From a virus, in IMG/VR virus record IMGVR_UViG_3300031221_000001, positions 31,138-95,137 of that record: a stretch of 64,000 nt of DNA; one strand, 5' to 3'. This document shows, one piece after another, positions 44,344 through 51,077 of this stretch. Below the pieces are notes generated by a model that saw only the letters and a program-made list of their open reading frames with translations, did not search any database and had not been told where the DNA came from. Both the position numbers and the translations under genes were made by a program. The first letter of the stretch is position 1; every line of letters starts with the position of its first letter.

Positions 44344-44865
44344 ATGAGCGAAAGAAAAACTCGAAATCAAACTCTATTTCAATATCTAGAGAGCTTACAA
44401 ACAGAGTACATAAATGCCGAACTGAGAAAGAAAATCTATCCAATCGTAAAAGATAAAAGATTTTACGAAAGAACGATGAAGTGGAAGAGGCAGAAGATTG
44501 AAGATATTGCTCAAAGAAATGAATTACCTACTATCTTCACCAATAGCGAAGAGAAGTCTCGCATATATGAAAAGACGTATACCAAATACGGACTGCCAAA
44601 CTTTCTTTACAGAAACGAAAGTGAGATCGTGGAGTTTAGAAAGTGGGACGTCATAAACTATTTTGCTAAAGAAGCTGAGGTTAAGCTTGATGAAGGTGAA
44701 GGCAAGGTTTCTGTAGGAACTATCGTCGACAACTCAGACATCTCAGCAATTTTCTTCGACCATACTGATGTGATAGACTATAACAAAAATGTAGTAATCG
44801 TCAAAGTGAAAGGAGAGGCAGCTCAAAAGCCGTACTTAATTAAACACATTTCAAGAATACTGTAA
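44344..44865 (+). CDS. Protein of unknown function in the replication module
   Basis: 173 residues, basic N-terminal helices (RKTRNQTLFQYLESLQTEYINAELRKK), then an acidic alpha/beta domain ending in strands. No motif is recognised. It sits between primase and the QueD-like gene in the same orientation. Confidence 0.65.
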   Translation: MSERKTRNQTLFQYLESLQTEYINAELRKKIYPIVKDKRFYERTMKWKRQKIEDIAQRNELPTIFTNSEEKSRIYEKTYTKYGLPNFLYRNESEIVEFRKWDVINYFAKEAEVKLDEGEGKVSVGTIVDNSDISAIFFDHTDVIDYNKNVVIVKVKGEAAQKPYLIKHISRIL

Positions 44866-44876
44866 AAACTAAACAA

Positions 44877-45359
44877 ATGGGAAATTTTAGATCAACAAAA
44901 GTAATTGACGGATTCAGTACATGCTTTCGTCAATGGAGAGCAAAAGACACTCACTGTTCATTCATACATGGGTATGGAGTCAGTGTGAAATTTATTTTTA
45001 AGGGAGAATTAGATAATCGAAACTGGGTAGTTGATTTTGGAGGATTCAAGAGATCGAAAATAGGAATAGAAACTACAAAAGATGTTTTCTTACCACCAAA
45101 ACAATACCTTTCATGGCTACTAGATCACACAATGGTAGTTGCTGAAGATGATCCAGAACTTGAAACGTTTCAGGCGATGAGCGACAAAGGAATGATTCAG
45201 TTAAGAACGATTGACGGTGTAGGTTGTGAAAAGTTTGCAGAATACATTGGAACCAGATTTGCAGAATGGTGTACTGCTGAAACTATGGGACGTGCTAAGC
45301 TAATCTCATGTGAATTTAGAGAGCACGAAAAAAATTCAGCGATTTGGTTTGCTGAATAG
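44877..45359 (+). CDS. queD: QueD-like 6-carboxytetrahydropterin synthase (phage type)
   Basis: 160 residues of the T-fold 6-pyruvoyl-tetrahydropterin synthase/QueD family, the second step of 7-deazaguanine synthesis (7,8-dihydroneopterin triphosphate to 6-carboxytetrahydropterin). Visible: catalytic Cys27 in THC, H31 in the FIHGYG motif, VVDFGGFK, LDHTMVV, and the C-terminal VGCEKFAEYI with a conserved Glu. Two of the three usual zinc His are changed: the first (FSxxH) reads FSTCF and the HGH motif reads HGY. FolE and QueE genes follow within 2 kb. Confidence 0.75.
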   Translation: MGNFRSTKVIDGFSTCFRQWRAKDTHCSFIHGYGVSVKFIFKGELDNRNWVVDFGGFKRSKIGIETTKDVFLPPKQYLSWLLDHTMVVAEDDPELETFQAMSDKGMIQLRTIDGVGCEKFAEYIGTRFAEWCTAETMGRAKLISCEFREHEKNSAIWFAE

Positions 45360-45379
45360 ATGATGTGTGGTTATCTTTA
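45348..45379 (+). promoter_or_regulatory. Bacteroidota-type promoter
   Basis: TTTG at 45348-45351, exactly 20 bases, then TATCTTTA at 45372-45379. The ATG of the next gene is 24 bases downstream at 45404. It overlaps the end of the QueD-like gene, so the QueE-FolE group can be transcribed on its own. Confidence 0.7.
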
Positions 45380-45403
45380 TCTACATACATAAAAGATCGT
45401 AAA

Positions 45404-45760
45404 ATGAAAAAGCTAAGTAAAAGAGTATCAAAGAATGGATACGTCTACAAACAGACTCAAAGATATGACTGTCCAGTTTCTGGAAGATCAGTTATTATTT
45501 ACAGCATGCATACTAACGACGACGAAGAAAAGTTAATTGCACACGAGACCTTTATTATCCCAATTCGAAAAAAGCCAATTACAACTCCTAGCGGAATAAT
45601 AGTTCCTCCAGGAGAGAAGTTTCCTGGCAATCAGGAGTTTGGAACTACAGTCAAGGGAAGTAATTGCGGAGGAATTGATTCACAAACTCAAATTCTAGAG
45701 GAATTTGAAAAACTCAAAAAGTATTTACAAAATGGAAAAAGCAAGTTCAAAACCAGCTAA
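45404..45760 (+). CDS. Protein of unknown function upstream of queE
   Basis: 118 residues from ATG 45404. The frame is open to a GTG at 45365 that lies inside the promoter, so the ATG is preferred. The protein is basic and beta-rich with a Pro/Gly middle (IIVPPGEKFPGNQEFG) and a helical end. It overlaps queE by 29 bases, so it is co-translated with it. No family is recognised. It may assist the deazaguanine pathway, which is inference from position. Confidence 0.6.
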   Translation: MKKLSKRVSKNGYVYKQTQRYDCPVSGRSVIIYSMHTNDDEEKLIAHETFIIPIRKKPITTPSGIIVPPGEKFPGNQEFGTTVKGSNCGGIDSQTQILEEFEKLKKYLQNGKSKFKTS

Positions 45761-46499
45761 GAAGACTATTCTCGAGGTTTACAGAGCCGTTCAGAGTGAA
45801 GGTAGTCGAATAATGCCTACAGTGGTGATACGTACATCAGGATGTACTCATCGATGTTATTTTGGCGAAGGAGGTTGGTGTGACTCATGGTACACCTCGA
45901 TTCATCCTGAGAAGTCATTATATGACATTGAAGACGTTAAGCAGATGTACAAAGACAATCCTCAGATTAAAGAAATGATGATCACAGGAGGATCTCCGAC
46001 AATGCATCCAAAACTATTGCAAGAGCTAACTCAGTTTGCTAAAGAAAACGGAATTGTAACTACAATAGAAACTGAAGGATCACATTACGTAGAAACCGAT
46101 CATCCGATAGATTTGATTTCACTATCTCCTAAATTAAGCAATAGTGTGCCAGTGCTGGGAGCGGTCACTCCTAAAGGAAAGGTAGTAGACGAGAAGTTTA
46201 TAAAGCAACACAATAAGTTCAGAATGAACATCGACACGATGAAGCAGATGCTGGAATACCACACAGACTATCAGCTGAAGCCGGTGTGGGGTGGTGGAGA
46301 AGAAGCTTTGCAAGAGATTAGGGATTTGGTTAAAGAATTAGGTATTCCAAACAATAAAGTATGGATGATGCCTGCAGGAGACACTAGAGAACAGCTAGTT
46401 AAAATGTATCCTGTCGTAATGGAACAGTGCATTGAGGAAGGTTGGAACTTTACGGGAAGACCGCACATTATAGCCTATCAAGATCAAAGAGAAGTGTAG
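45732..46499 (+). CDS. queE: QueE-like radical SAM 7-carboxy-7-deazaguanine synthase
   Basis: 255 residues from ATG 45732. An upstream in-frame TTG is less likely. QueE converts 6-carboxytetrahydropterin to 7-carboxy-7-deazaguanine (CDG) with S-adenosylmethionine and a [4Fe-4S] cluster. Visible: Q-x-EG near residue 21, three cluster cysteines C38, C42 and C50 in GCTHRCYFGEGGWCDSWYT, the MMITGGSPT glycine motif, and ETEGSH. The spacing is C-x3-C-x7-C and not the common C-x3-C-x2-C. The start lies inside the preceding gene and the stop overlaps an HNH gene. Confidence 0.82.
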   Translation: MEKASSKPAKKTILEVYRAVQSEGSRIMPTVVIRTSGCTHRCYFGEGGWCDSWYTSIHPEKSLYDIEDVKQMYKDNPQIKEMMITGGSPTMHPKLLQELTQFAKENGIVTTIETEGSHYVETDHPIDLISLSPKLSNSVPVLGAVTPKGKVVDEKFIKQHNKFRMNIDTMKQMLEYHTDYQLKPVWGGGEEALQEIRDLVKELGIPNNKVWMMPAGDTREQLVKMYPVVMEQCIEEGWNFTGRPHIIAYQDQREV

Positions 46500-46873
46500 T
46501 GACCGTTCAAGATAGGGAGAGGGCTTATAAAAAGAATAGATACAAGAGCGATCCGAATTTTCGAATGAGAATTCTCCTCAGATCTAGACTTTATCAAGTA
46601 GTAAAAGGCAAGATGTCTAAAGAGAGTGCAGAAATCCTCGTAGGATGTAGCTATACTGAACTGATCATCTACATAGAGTCTCAATTTAAGCCAGGAATGT
46701 GCTGGGAAAATAGAAAGCAGTGGCATTTAGATCACAAAGTTCCTTGCGCAAAGTTCGACCTCACTATAATTGAAAATCAAAAGAGATGTTTTCATTACAC
46801 TAACCTTCAGCCATTATGGGCAAGCCAAAACTTATCAAAAGCAGCAAAATTAACTATAAAAACAAATAAATGA
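46499..46873 (+). CDS. HNH endonuclease, GTG start
   Basis: 124 residues from GTG 46499, which overlaps the queE stop (TAGTG). The frame is open further upstream, but only inside queE. The basic N-terminus (RERAYKKNRYK) and the core WHLDHKVPCAKFDLT... CFHYTNLQPLWASQNLSKAAK match a family of phage-borne HNH nucleases. The HNH residues would be the LDH pair and the Asn of NLQPLW/NLSK. It interrupts the queE-folE pair, a pattern typical of selfish homing-type nucleases. It could also take part in packaging or replication. Confidence 0.75.
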   Translation: MTVQDRERAYKKNRYKSDPNFRMRILLRSRLYQVVKGKMSKESAEILVGCSYTELIIYIESQFKPGMCWENRKQWHLDHKVPCAKFDLTIIENQKRCFHYTNLQPLWASQNLSKAAKLTIKTNK

Positions 46874-47517
46874 AACTACTATCGAGAGCTAACGGAAACG
46901 TTGCTAGAACAGAAGTTGAAAAACTTGAAATGCTAGAAAAGGCACAGTATCATTACGGAAAATTCCTAACATCAATGGGATTTGACTGGGAAGCGGATCC
47001 TCACACCGTAGACACTCCGAAAAGAGTTGCAAAAGCGTGGATTAACGATCTTATCAGCGGATCGATCAATCCAATGTGTAAAGTCACCGCTTTTCCGAAT
47101 CACGAAGGATATACAGGACTAATTTGTCAAACACAAATTCCTGTAATTAGTATGTGTGCTCATCACAACCTAAGTTTTATTGGAGTAGCGCACGTAGCGT
47201 ACATTCCAGGTAAAAGTAAAGACGATATGGTTGTAGGACTATCTAAGCTAAATCGAATCGTAGATTGGTACAGTAGAAGACCGAACATCCAAGAATCGTT
47301 GACGAAACAAATTCACGACGAAATCGACAAGTTGTGTGTCGGTAATCGAGGAGTGGCTGTAGTAATTGAATCTCAACACAATTGTGTTAGATGTAGAGGA
47401 ATCAAGAATAGTAGTGTGATGAAAACTTCTCAAATGAGCAAGTACTTTTTCGACAACAGTATAGGAACTAGACATGAATTTTTTAGTTTAATTGATCAAT
47501 CACGTCACAATGGATAG
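46870..47517 (+). CDS. folE: GTP cyclohydrolase I
   Basis: 215 residues. FolE turns GTP into 7,8-dihydroneopterin triphosphate, the first step of both folate and 7-deazaguanine synthesis. Motifs: MCAHHNLSFIGVAHVAYIPG (zinc Cys97 and catalytic His) and HNCVRCRGI (second zinc Cys and RG) near residues 170-178, plus GLSKLNRIVDWYSRRP. The length is normal. It overlaps the HNH gene by four bases and the next gene by eight. Together with QueD- and QueE-like genes it supplies CDG. Confidence 0.9.
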   Translation: MKLLSRANGNVARTEVEKLEMLEKAQYHYGKFLTSMGFDWEADPHTVDTPKRVAKAWINDLISGSINPMCKVTAFPNHEGYTGLICQTQIPVISMCAHHNLSFIGVAHVAYIPGKSKDDMVVGLSKLNRIVDWYSRRPNIQESLTKQIHDEIDKLCVGNRGVAVVIESQHNCVRCRGIKNSSVMKTSQMSKYFFDNSIGTRHEFFSLIDQSRHNG

Positions 47518-48025
47518 TATATTTTCAACTCAAAAGGCAATTAAGAAAATGGTTCATAAGTGTGCCTGTAGCATACAGGCACGTACGTTAAATCCTCCAA
47601 TTCCTGTAGTGATGTTAGGAGTGTTGAATGGAGCAATGCCATTTTTAACTGACCTAACTAGAAACTTGCCTTACATGGACATGCAGATAGATACAATTCA
47701 ATGCAAGAGCTACAGTGGAATGTTCGTTCGTGAAAAAGTTAAGATAACTAAAAAGCCAGATCTTGATTTGAATGGACTTCGAGTGATTATTGTTGAGGAC
47801 ATCGTTGATAGTGGAGAAACTATTACTGCCATCAAAAAATATCTCAACAAGAGCTATAAAGAGATCAGTAGCATAGAGGTGTGTTCGTTATTTAAGAGAG
47901 ATGGTTGTGATCTATACTTAGAGCACCTAGGTCGCGTAGTTCCTGATGGACTATGGTTGTATGGATACGGAATGGACAACGACCAATTAGACAGAAACAT
48001 TCCAGAAGTAATGATTAAATCGTAA
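47510..48025 (+). CDS. Purine-type phosphoribosyltransferase
   Basis: 171 residues from ATG 47510. A TTG at 47492 opens the frame earlier but is unlikely. The PRPP-binding motif VIIVEDIVDSGETI near residues 100-113 is clear, with the flanking VVMLGVLNGAMPF loop, which together match hypoxanthine/guanine phosphoribosyltransferases. It would join a purine base to PRPP. Within this cluster it may salvage guanine released by base exchange or handle a deazapurine, which is inference. It overlaps folE. Confidence 0.8.
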   Translation: MDSIFSTQKAIKKMVHKCACSIQARTLNPPIPVVMLGVLNGAMPFLTDLTRNLPYMDMQIDTIQCKSYSGMFVREKVKITKKPDLDLNGLRVIIVEDIVDSGETITAIKKYLNKSYKEISSIEVCSLFKRDGCDLYLEHLGRVVPDGLWLYGYGMDNDQLDRNIPEVMIKS

Positions 48026-48035
48026 AACAAAAACA

Positions 48036-48575
48036 ATGTTAAATTCAAGACAGATTTTAGATCAAAAGATTATCACAGGACCAATCGATGACGATATGGT
48101 AGCACAAGTAGGAGTTGACCTACGAGTAATTGAAATCAAGAGCATTTATGGGGGAGGAGTAGTTCCTCAACAAGGCAAAACTAAATTAGCTCACAAAGAG
48201 CCTGTTAAAAGAAACGGTGGAAGAGAGGTTGGATTAGAAAATGCAGTATGGCTATTACAGCCAGGAGCATACGACGTAACCTTTGAGCAAGGATGTGACA
48301 TTCCTGCAGACAAAGTAATGCTACTTCGCCAAAGAAGCTCTTTGTTAAGAAATGGATCAATCTTACATTCCAGCGTATTTGATCCAGGATTCAGTACAAA
48401 GAATGTAGGAACAGTTCTCATAGTAATTTCTCCAATCGTAATCGAATTTAAAGCAAGAATTGCACAAGCATACATTCACGAATGCACTGAGGTCGCAAGT
48501 GAAGATTTATATGACGGTCAGTTCCAAGGAGACAAGCAAAGAGATCAATCAAAAAACGTAAAGGATGCAAAGTAG
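48036..48575 (+). CDS. dCTP deaminase-like / dUTPase family protein
   Basis: 179 residues. The motif LRQRSSLLRNGSILHSSVFDPGFST carries the R-S-S-L and Gly signature of dCTP deaminase, and YDGQFQG near the C-terminus matches the nucleotide-binding end of the same family. The product would be dUTP (or dUMP), a thymidylate precursor. It overlaps the next gene by 11 bases. A bifunctional or dUTPase-only role cannot be excluded. Confidence 0.75.
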   Translation: MLNSRQILDQKIITGPIDDDMVAQVGVDLRVIEIKSIYGGGVVPQQGKTKLAHKEPVKRNGGREVGLENAVWLLQPGAYDVTFEQGCDIPADKVMLLRQRSSLLRNGSILHSSVFDPGFSTKNVGTVLIVISPIVIEFKARIAQAYIHECTEVASEDLYDGQFQGDKQRDQSKNVKDAK

Positions 48576-49533
48576 AGTCGTAATAAATCTCCAAGTTGAA
48601 GGAATACATGCATGGCCTGGAGTCACAGAAACCAAATATGTAAATAAAGTAGGATATTTACAATTTCCACACAGACATACGTTTGAATTCAAGTGTGAGA
48701 AAAGTGTTAGTCACGCAGATAGAGACATTGAAATCATCGACTTAAAGCATCAAGTCCTAATATATCTTAAACAAAAGTACACTGACGCTTCACGAGTAAA
48801 TTCTACAGGCATTGTCCATGATTTTGGTACTAATTCTTGTGAAATGATTGCTGAAGAGTTAGTGAAACATTTTAAGTTAGAGAGATGTGAAGTTCTTGAA
48901 GATGGAGAAAATGGTGCTGTGGTTTATGAAGATCGTGTAGAAGATTTTCCTCCAAAGTACTATTTTAAGGCAAAAGAGGTACCTGAAGACTTTAGAGACA
49001 ACATTATAAAAAAAATGGAACATCGAATGGTTTTTGGCATAGAGCCTCCCATAGACACTAGAGGAAAGAACGTTACATTCATTTGTAGTTATCTTAAAGG
49101 AGGTAAGAGCACCTTTTCTCACCTACTTGCTCAAGGAATGGACTGTAGATCGCCAGTGGCAAATAAGATTAAGGTGATCGAAGTTAGTGAAATTGTGAAA
49201 AAGCTTCTCAACAAGAGTGAGAGATCTGATTTGCAAGGACATCCAGAACTCAGCGATCAGATTTATCAAGAAATACTAAGAGCAAGCATGGATTACGAAA
49301 ACGTAATCGTTAGCGGAGCACGTCAATTGACTTTACTGAAAGCATTTCCAGAAGCAACGTTTATCTGGATTGATACGCCAAACGACGTCAGATATCAAAG
49401 GTTTAGAGATGATAAGTCGGCAAAAGACCCTAATAGTGGCGAAGCATCTTTTCACAAAGCAAATCTAGGTGACCTTGATTTAGGAATTGCCGATGTAAAA
49501 CAATACATTTTTAAAAGAAACGGATGTCTGTAA
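48565..49533 (+). CDS. QueD-like T-fold domain fused to a P-loop (deoxy)nucleotide kinase-like domain
   Basis: 322 residues. Residues 1-125 resemble a 6-PTPS/QueD fold: GIHAWPG (first His), FPHRHTFEF (H-x-H), DIEIIDLKHQV, SCEMIAEELVKHF and EVLEDGENGAVV align in order with QueD sequence landmarks. Residues about 165-322 look like a deoxynucleoside monophosphate kinase: CSYLKGGKST (P-loop), VIVSGARQL, and ATFIWIDTPNDVRYQRFRDD. The fusion could couple a pterin or deazaguanine step with nucleotide phosphorylation. The first-domain assignment is by eye; the kinase call is firmer. Confidence 0.55.
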   Translation: MQSRVVINLQVEGIHAWPGVTETKYVNKVGYLQFPHRHTFEFKCEKSVSHADRDIEIIDLKHQVLIYLKQKYTDASRVNSTGIVHDFGTNSCEMIAEELVKHFKLERCEVLEDGENGAVVYEDRVEDFPPKYYFKAKEVPEDFRDNIIKKMEHRMVFGIEPPIDTRGKNVTFICSYLKGGKSTFSHLLAQGMDCRSPVANKIKVIEVSEIVKKLLNKSERSDLQGHPELSDQIYQEILRASMDYENVIVSGARQLTLLKAFPEATFIWIDTPNDVRYQRFRDDKSAKDPNSGEASFHKANLGDLDLGIADVKQYIFKRNGCL

Positions 49534-49546
49534 GATAATAAAGAGG

Positions 49547-49554
49547 TATCTTTA
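49547..49554 (+). promoter_or_regulatory. Probable promoter for the ligase gene
   Basis: TATCTTTA, the same -7 octamer as at 3085, 45372, 51884 and 56593, with ATG 49579 lying 24 bases downstream. The -33 candidate 20 bases upstream is GATG, a weaker match. Confidence 0.55.
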
Positions 49555-49578
49555 TGATATAATTTAAAAGACAGTAAA

Positions 49579-50703
49579 ATGAAAACATTATACAAGAGAG
49601 CTAGAAACGGAAAGATTCAACAATGGAGTGTTGAAATTGAAGGAGACAAGTACAGAACTACTGAAGGATACAAGTACAGAGCTACCGAAGGATACGTTGA
49701 TGGAAAACTAACAACGTCTGAATGGACAGTTTGTCAACCTAAAAACGTAGGTAGATCTAATGAAGTTTCTGCTCCAGAACAAGCAGTTAAGCAAGCAATT
49801 TCAAGAGCTAAAAAAAAGAAGGATCGAGGATATGTTGAGGACATATCCTTCATTGATCAAGTAGAGATAGTGGATCCGATGCTTGCATACAAATGGAAAG
49901 ATCATAAAGACAAGACTGTAGGACTTCTTGCGAGTCAACCAAAACTTGACGGAATTCGCTGTGTAGGTACAATAAATGGACTATTCACTCGACAAGGGAA
50001 AAAGATAACTTCTGCACCTCACATTGAATCTGCAGTAATTAAAATGCTTGACGGAGTTCCTAAAGGAGTCACTCTTGACGGAGAGCTTTACAACCATGAC
50101 TTGAAAGAGAATTTCAACGAAATAACTTCAATTGTAAGAAAGCAAAAGCCTAAGCAAGCAGATTTAGAAAAATCTAAGCAAGTTTTGCAATATCATGTAT
50201 ATGACATTGACCATCAGAGACAGACGTTCGCACAAAGATTCTCTGCACTGAAAATTCTAGTGCATCAGCAGAAAGAAGATTCTCCAATCAAACTAGTTGA
50301 TACTGTATTTATTGAAAGAAACGATGCGGAAGACAATGAGCCTTTAATGACACTTTATCAAGGATATTTAACTGCAGGATTTGAAGGACAGATGATTCGT
50401 GGAGCAAATAGCTTGTACAAGTCAGGTCGTAGTAAAGATTTGTTGAAGAGAAAAGAGTTTGAAGATGGCGAATTTCAAATAGTCGACATTGAAGAGGGAG
50501 CAGGAAATCGTAGTGGAATGATGGGAAGGGTTAAATTTGATGGATTTAATTCTAATGCACGTGGAGGGTACGACTTTTACAAAGAATTGTGGGAGAACAA
50601 GGACAAGTACATAGGAAAGATGGCTACTGTTAGATATCAGAACTTAACTCCAGACGGTAAGCCGAGATTTCCAGTAATGATAGCGATAAGAGACTATGAG
50701 TAA
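49579..50703 (+). CDS. ATP-dependent DNA ligase
   Basis: 374 residues. An N-terminal WGR-like region (about 1-90) is followed by the nucleotidyltransferase core: active-site Lys in QPKLDGIR (motif I, about residue 120), TLDGELY (III), GFEGQMIR (IV) and DLLKRKEF (V), then an OB-fold with FQIVDIEEGAGNRSG. It seals nicks using ATP via a lysine-AMP intermediate. The N-terminus carries a 24-base in-frame duplication. Stands behind its own promoter and before a hairpin. Confidence 0.9.
   Translation: MKTLYKRARNGKIQQWSVEIEGDKYRTTEGYKYRATEGYVDGKLTTSEWTVCQPKNVGRSNEVSAPEQAVKQAISRAKKKKDRGYVEDISFIDQVEIVDPMLAYKWKDHKDKTVGLLASQPKLDGIRCVGTINGLFTRQGKKITSAPHIESAVIKMLDGVPKGVTLDGELYNHDLKENFNEITSIVRKQKPKQADLEKSKQVLQYHVYDIDHQRQTFAQRFSALKILVHQQKEDSPIKLVDTVFIERNDAEDNEPLMTLYQGYLTAGFEGQMIRGANSLYKSGRSKDLLKRKEFEDGEFQIVDIEEGAGNRSGMMGRVKFDGFNSNARGGYDFYKELWENKDKYIGKMATVRYQNLTPDGKPRFPVMIAIRDYE
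49648..49695 (+). repeat. 24-base in-frame tandem duplication in the ligase gene
   Basis: 49648-49671 and 49672-49695 are 22 of 24 identical, encoding KYRTTEGY and KYRATEGY. It is probably a recent duplication within the N-terminal WGR-like region. Confidence 0.8.
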
Positions 50704-50715
50704 GAACAAGCAGCG

Positions 50716-50746
50716 GTGTGAGGCTCTTTGAAAAGAAACCTCACAC
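50716..50746 (+). terminator. Stem-loop after the ligase gene (possible terminator)
   Basis: Arms GTGTGAGG (50716-50723) and CCTCACAC (50739-50746) pair perfectly, with a further CTTT/AAAG possible inside. No T-run follows, so termination is uncertain. It is the main structure in the 134-base gap 50704-50837. A weak TAAATTCT octamer at 50799 is the only promoter-like string I see in the remainder. Confidence 0.5.
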
Positions 50747-50837
50747 TCATTAATGGACTGCAAAATTAATCAAGACGCTAGCAAAGTAAAAGAGTGTTTA
50801 AATTCTAATGCCTGAAAAAGGGGAAAACTAATTTAAT

Positions 50838-51077
50838 ATGTCAAGAAGATCAGCAACGTTTAATGCATGTGACTTTTTAGTAGAAAAAATTAAGAATCAC
50901 TGCTTAGCGCATCAAGGTGAAATGCCTAATGCGATGACGATCAGTCCTAATCTGTACGAAAAAGTTCGAGAATTTTGTACAGGAGAACAGTCCAGACTGT
51001 TTATGGGAGTTGAGTTATATAGATCAAGAGATCTAGAATACACACAAATTTTATACAAATACAAAACACACACATAA
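50838..51077 (+). CDS. Small protein of unknown function
   Basis: 79 residues, alpha/beta, with two Cys (about residues 11 and 22) and a third near 47. The sequence MTISPNLYEKVREFCTGEQS suggests a helix after a short strand. It overlaps the TGT-like gene's start by one base, so it is co-translated with it. It may be a partner of the base-exchange enzyme. No family is recognised. Confidence 0.6.
   Translation: MSRRSATFNACDFLVEKIKNHCLAHQGEMPNAMTISPNLYEKVREFCTGEQSRLFMGVELYRSRDLEYTQILYKYKTHT

Noticed and set aside
45365-45403. GTG start for the 45404-45760 gene
   Set aside because: It would lie within the promoter at 45348-45379.
50799-50806. TAAATTCT as a promoter -7 element before the 50838 gene
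   Set aside because: No TTTG/GTTG at 19-21 bases upstream and the last two bases do not match the pattern.
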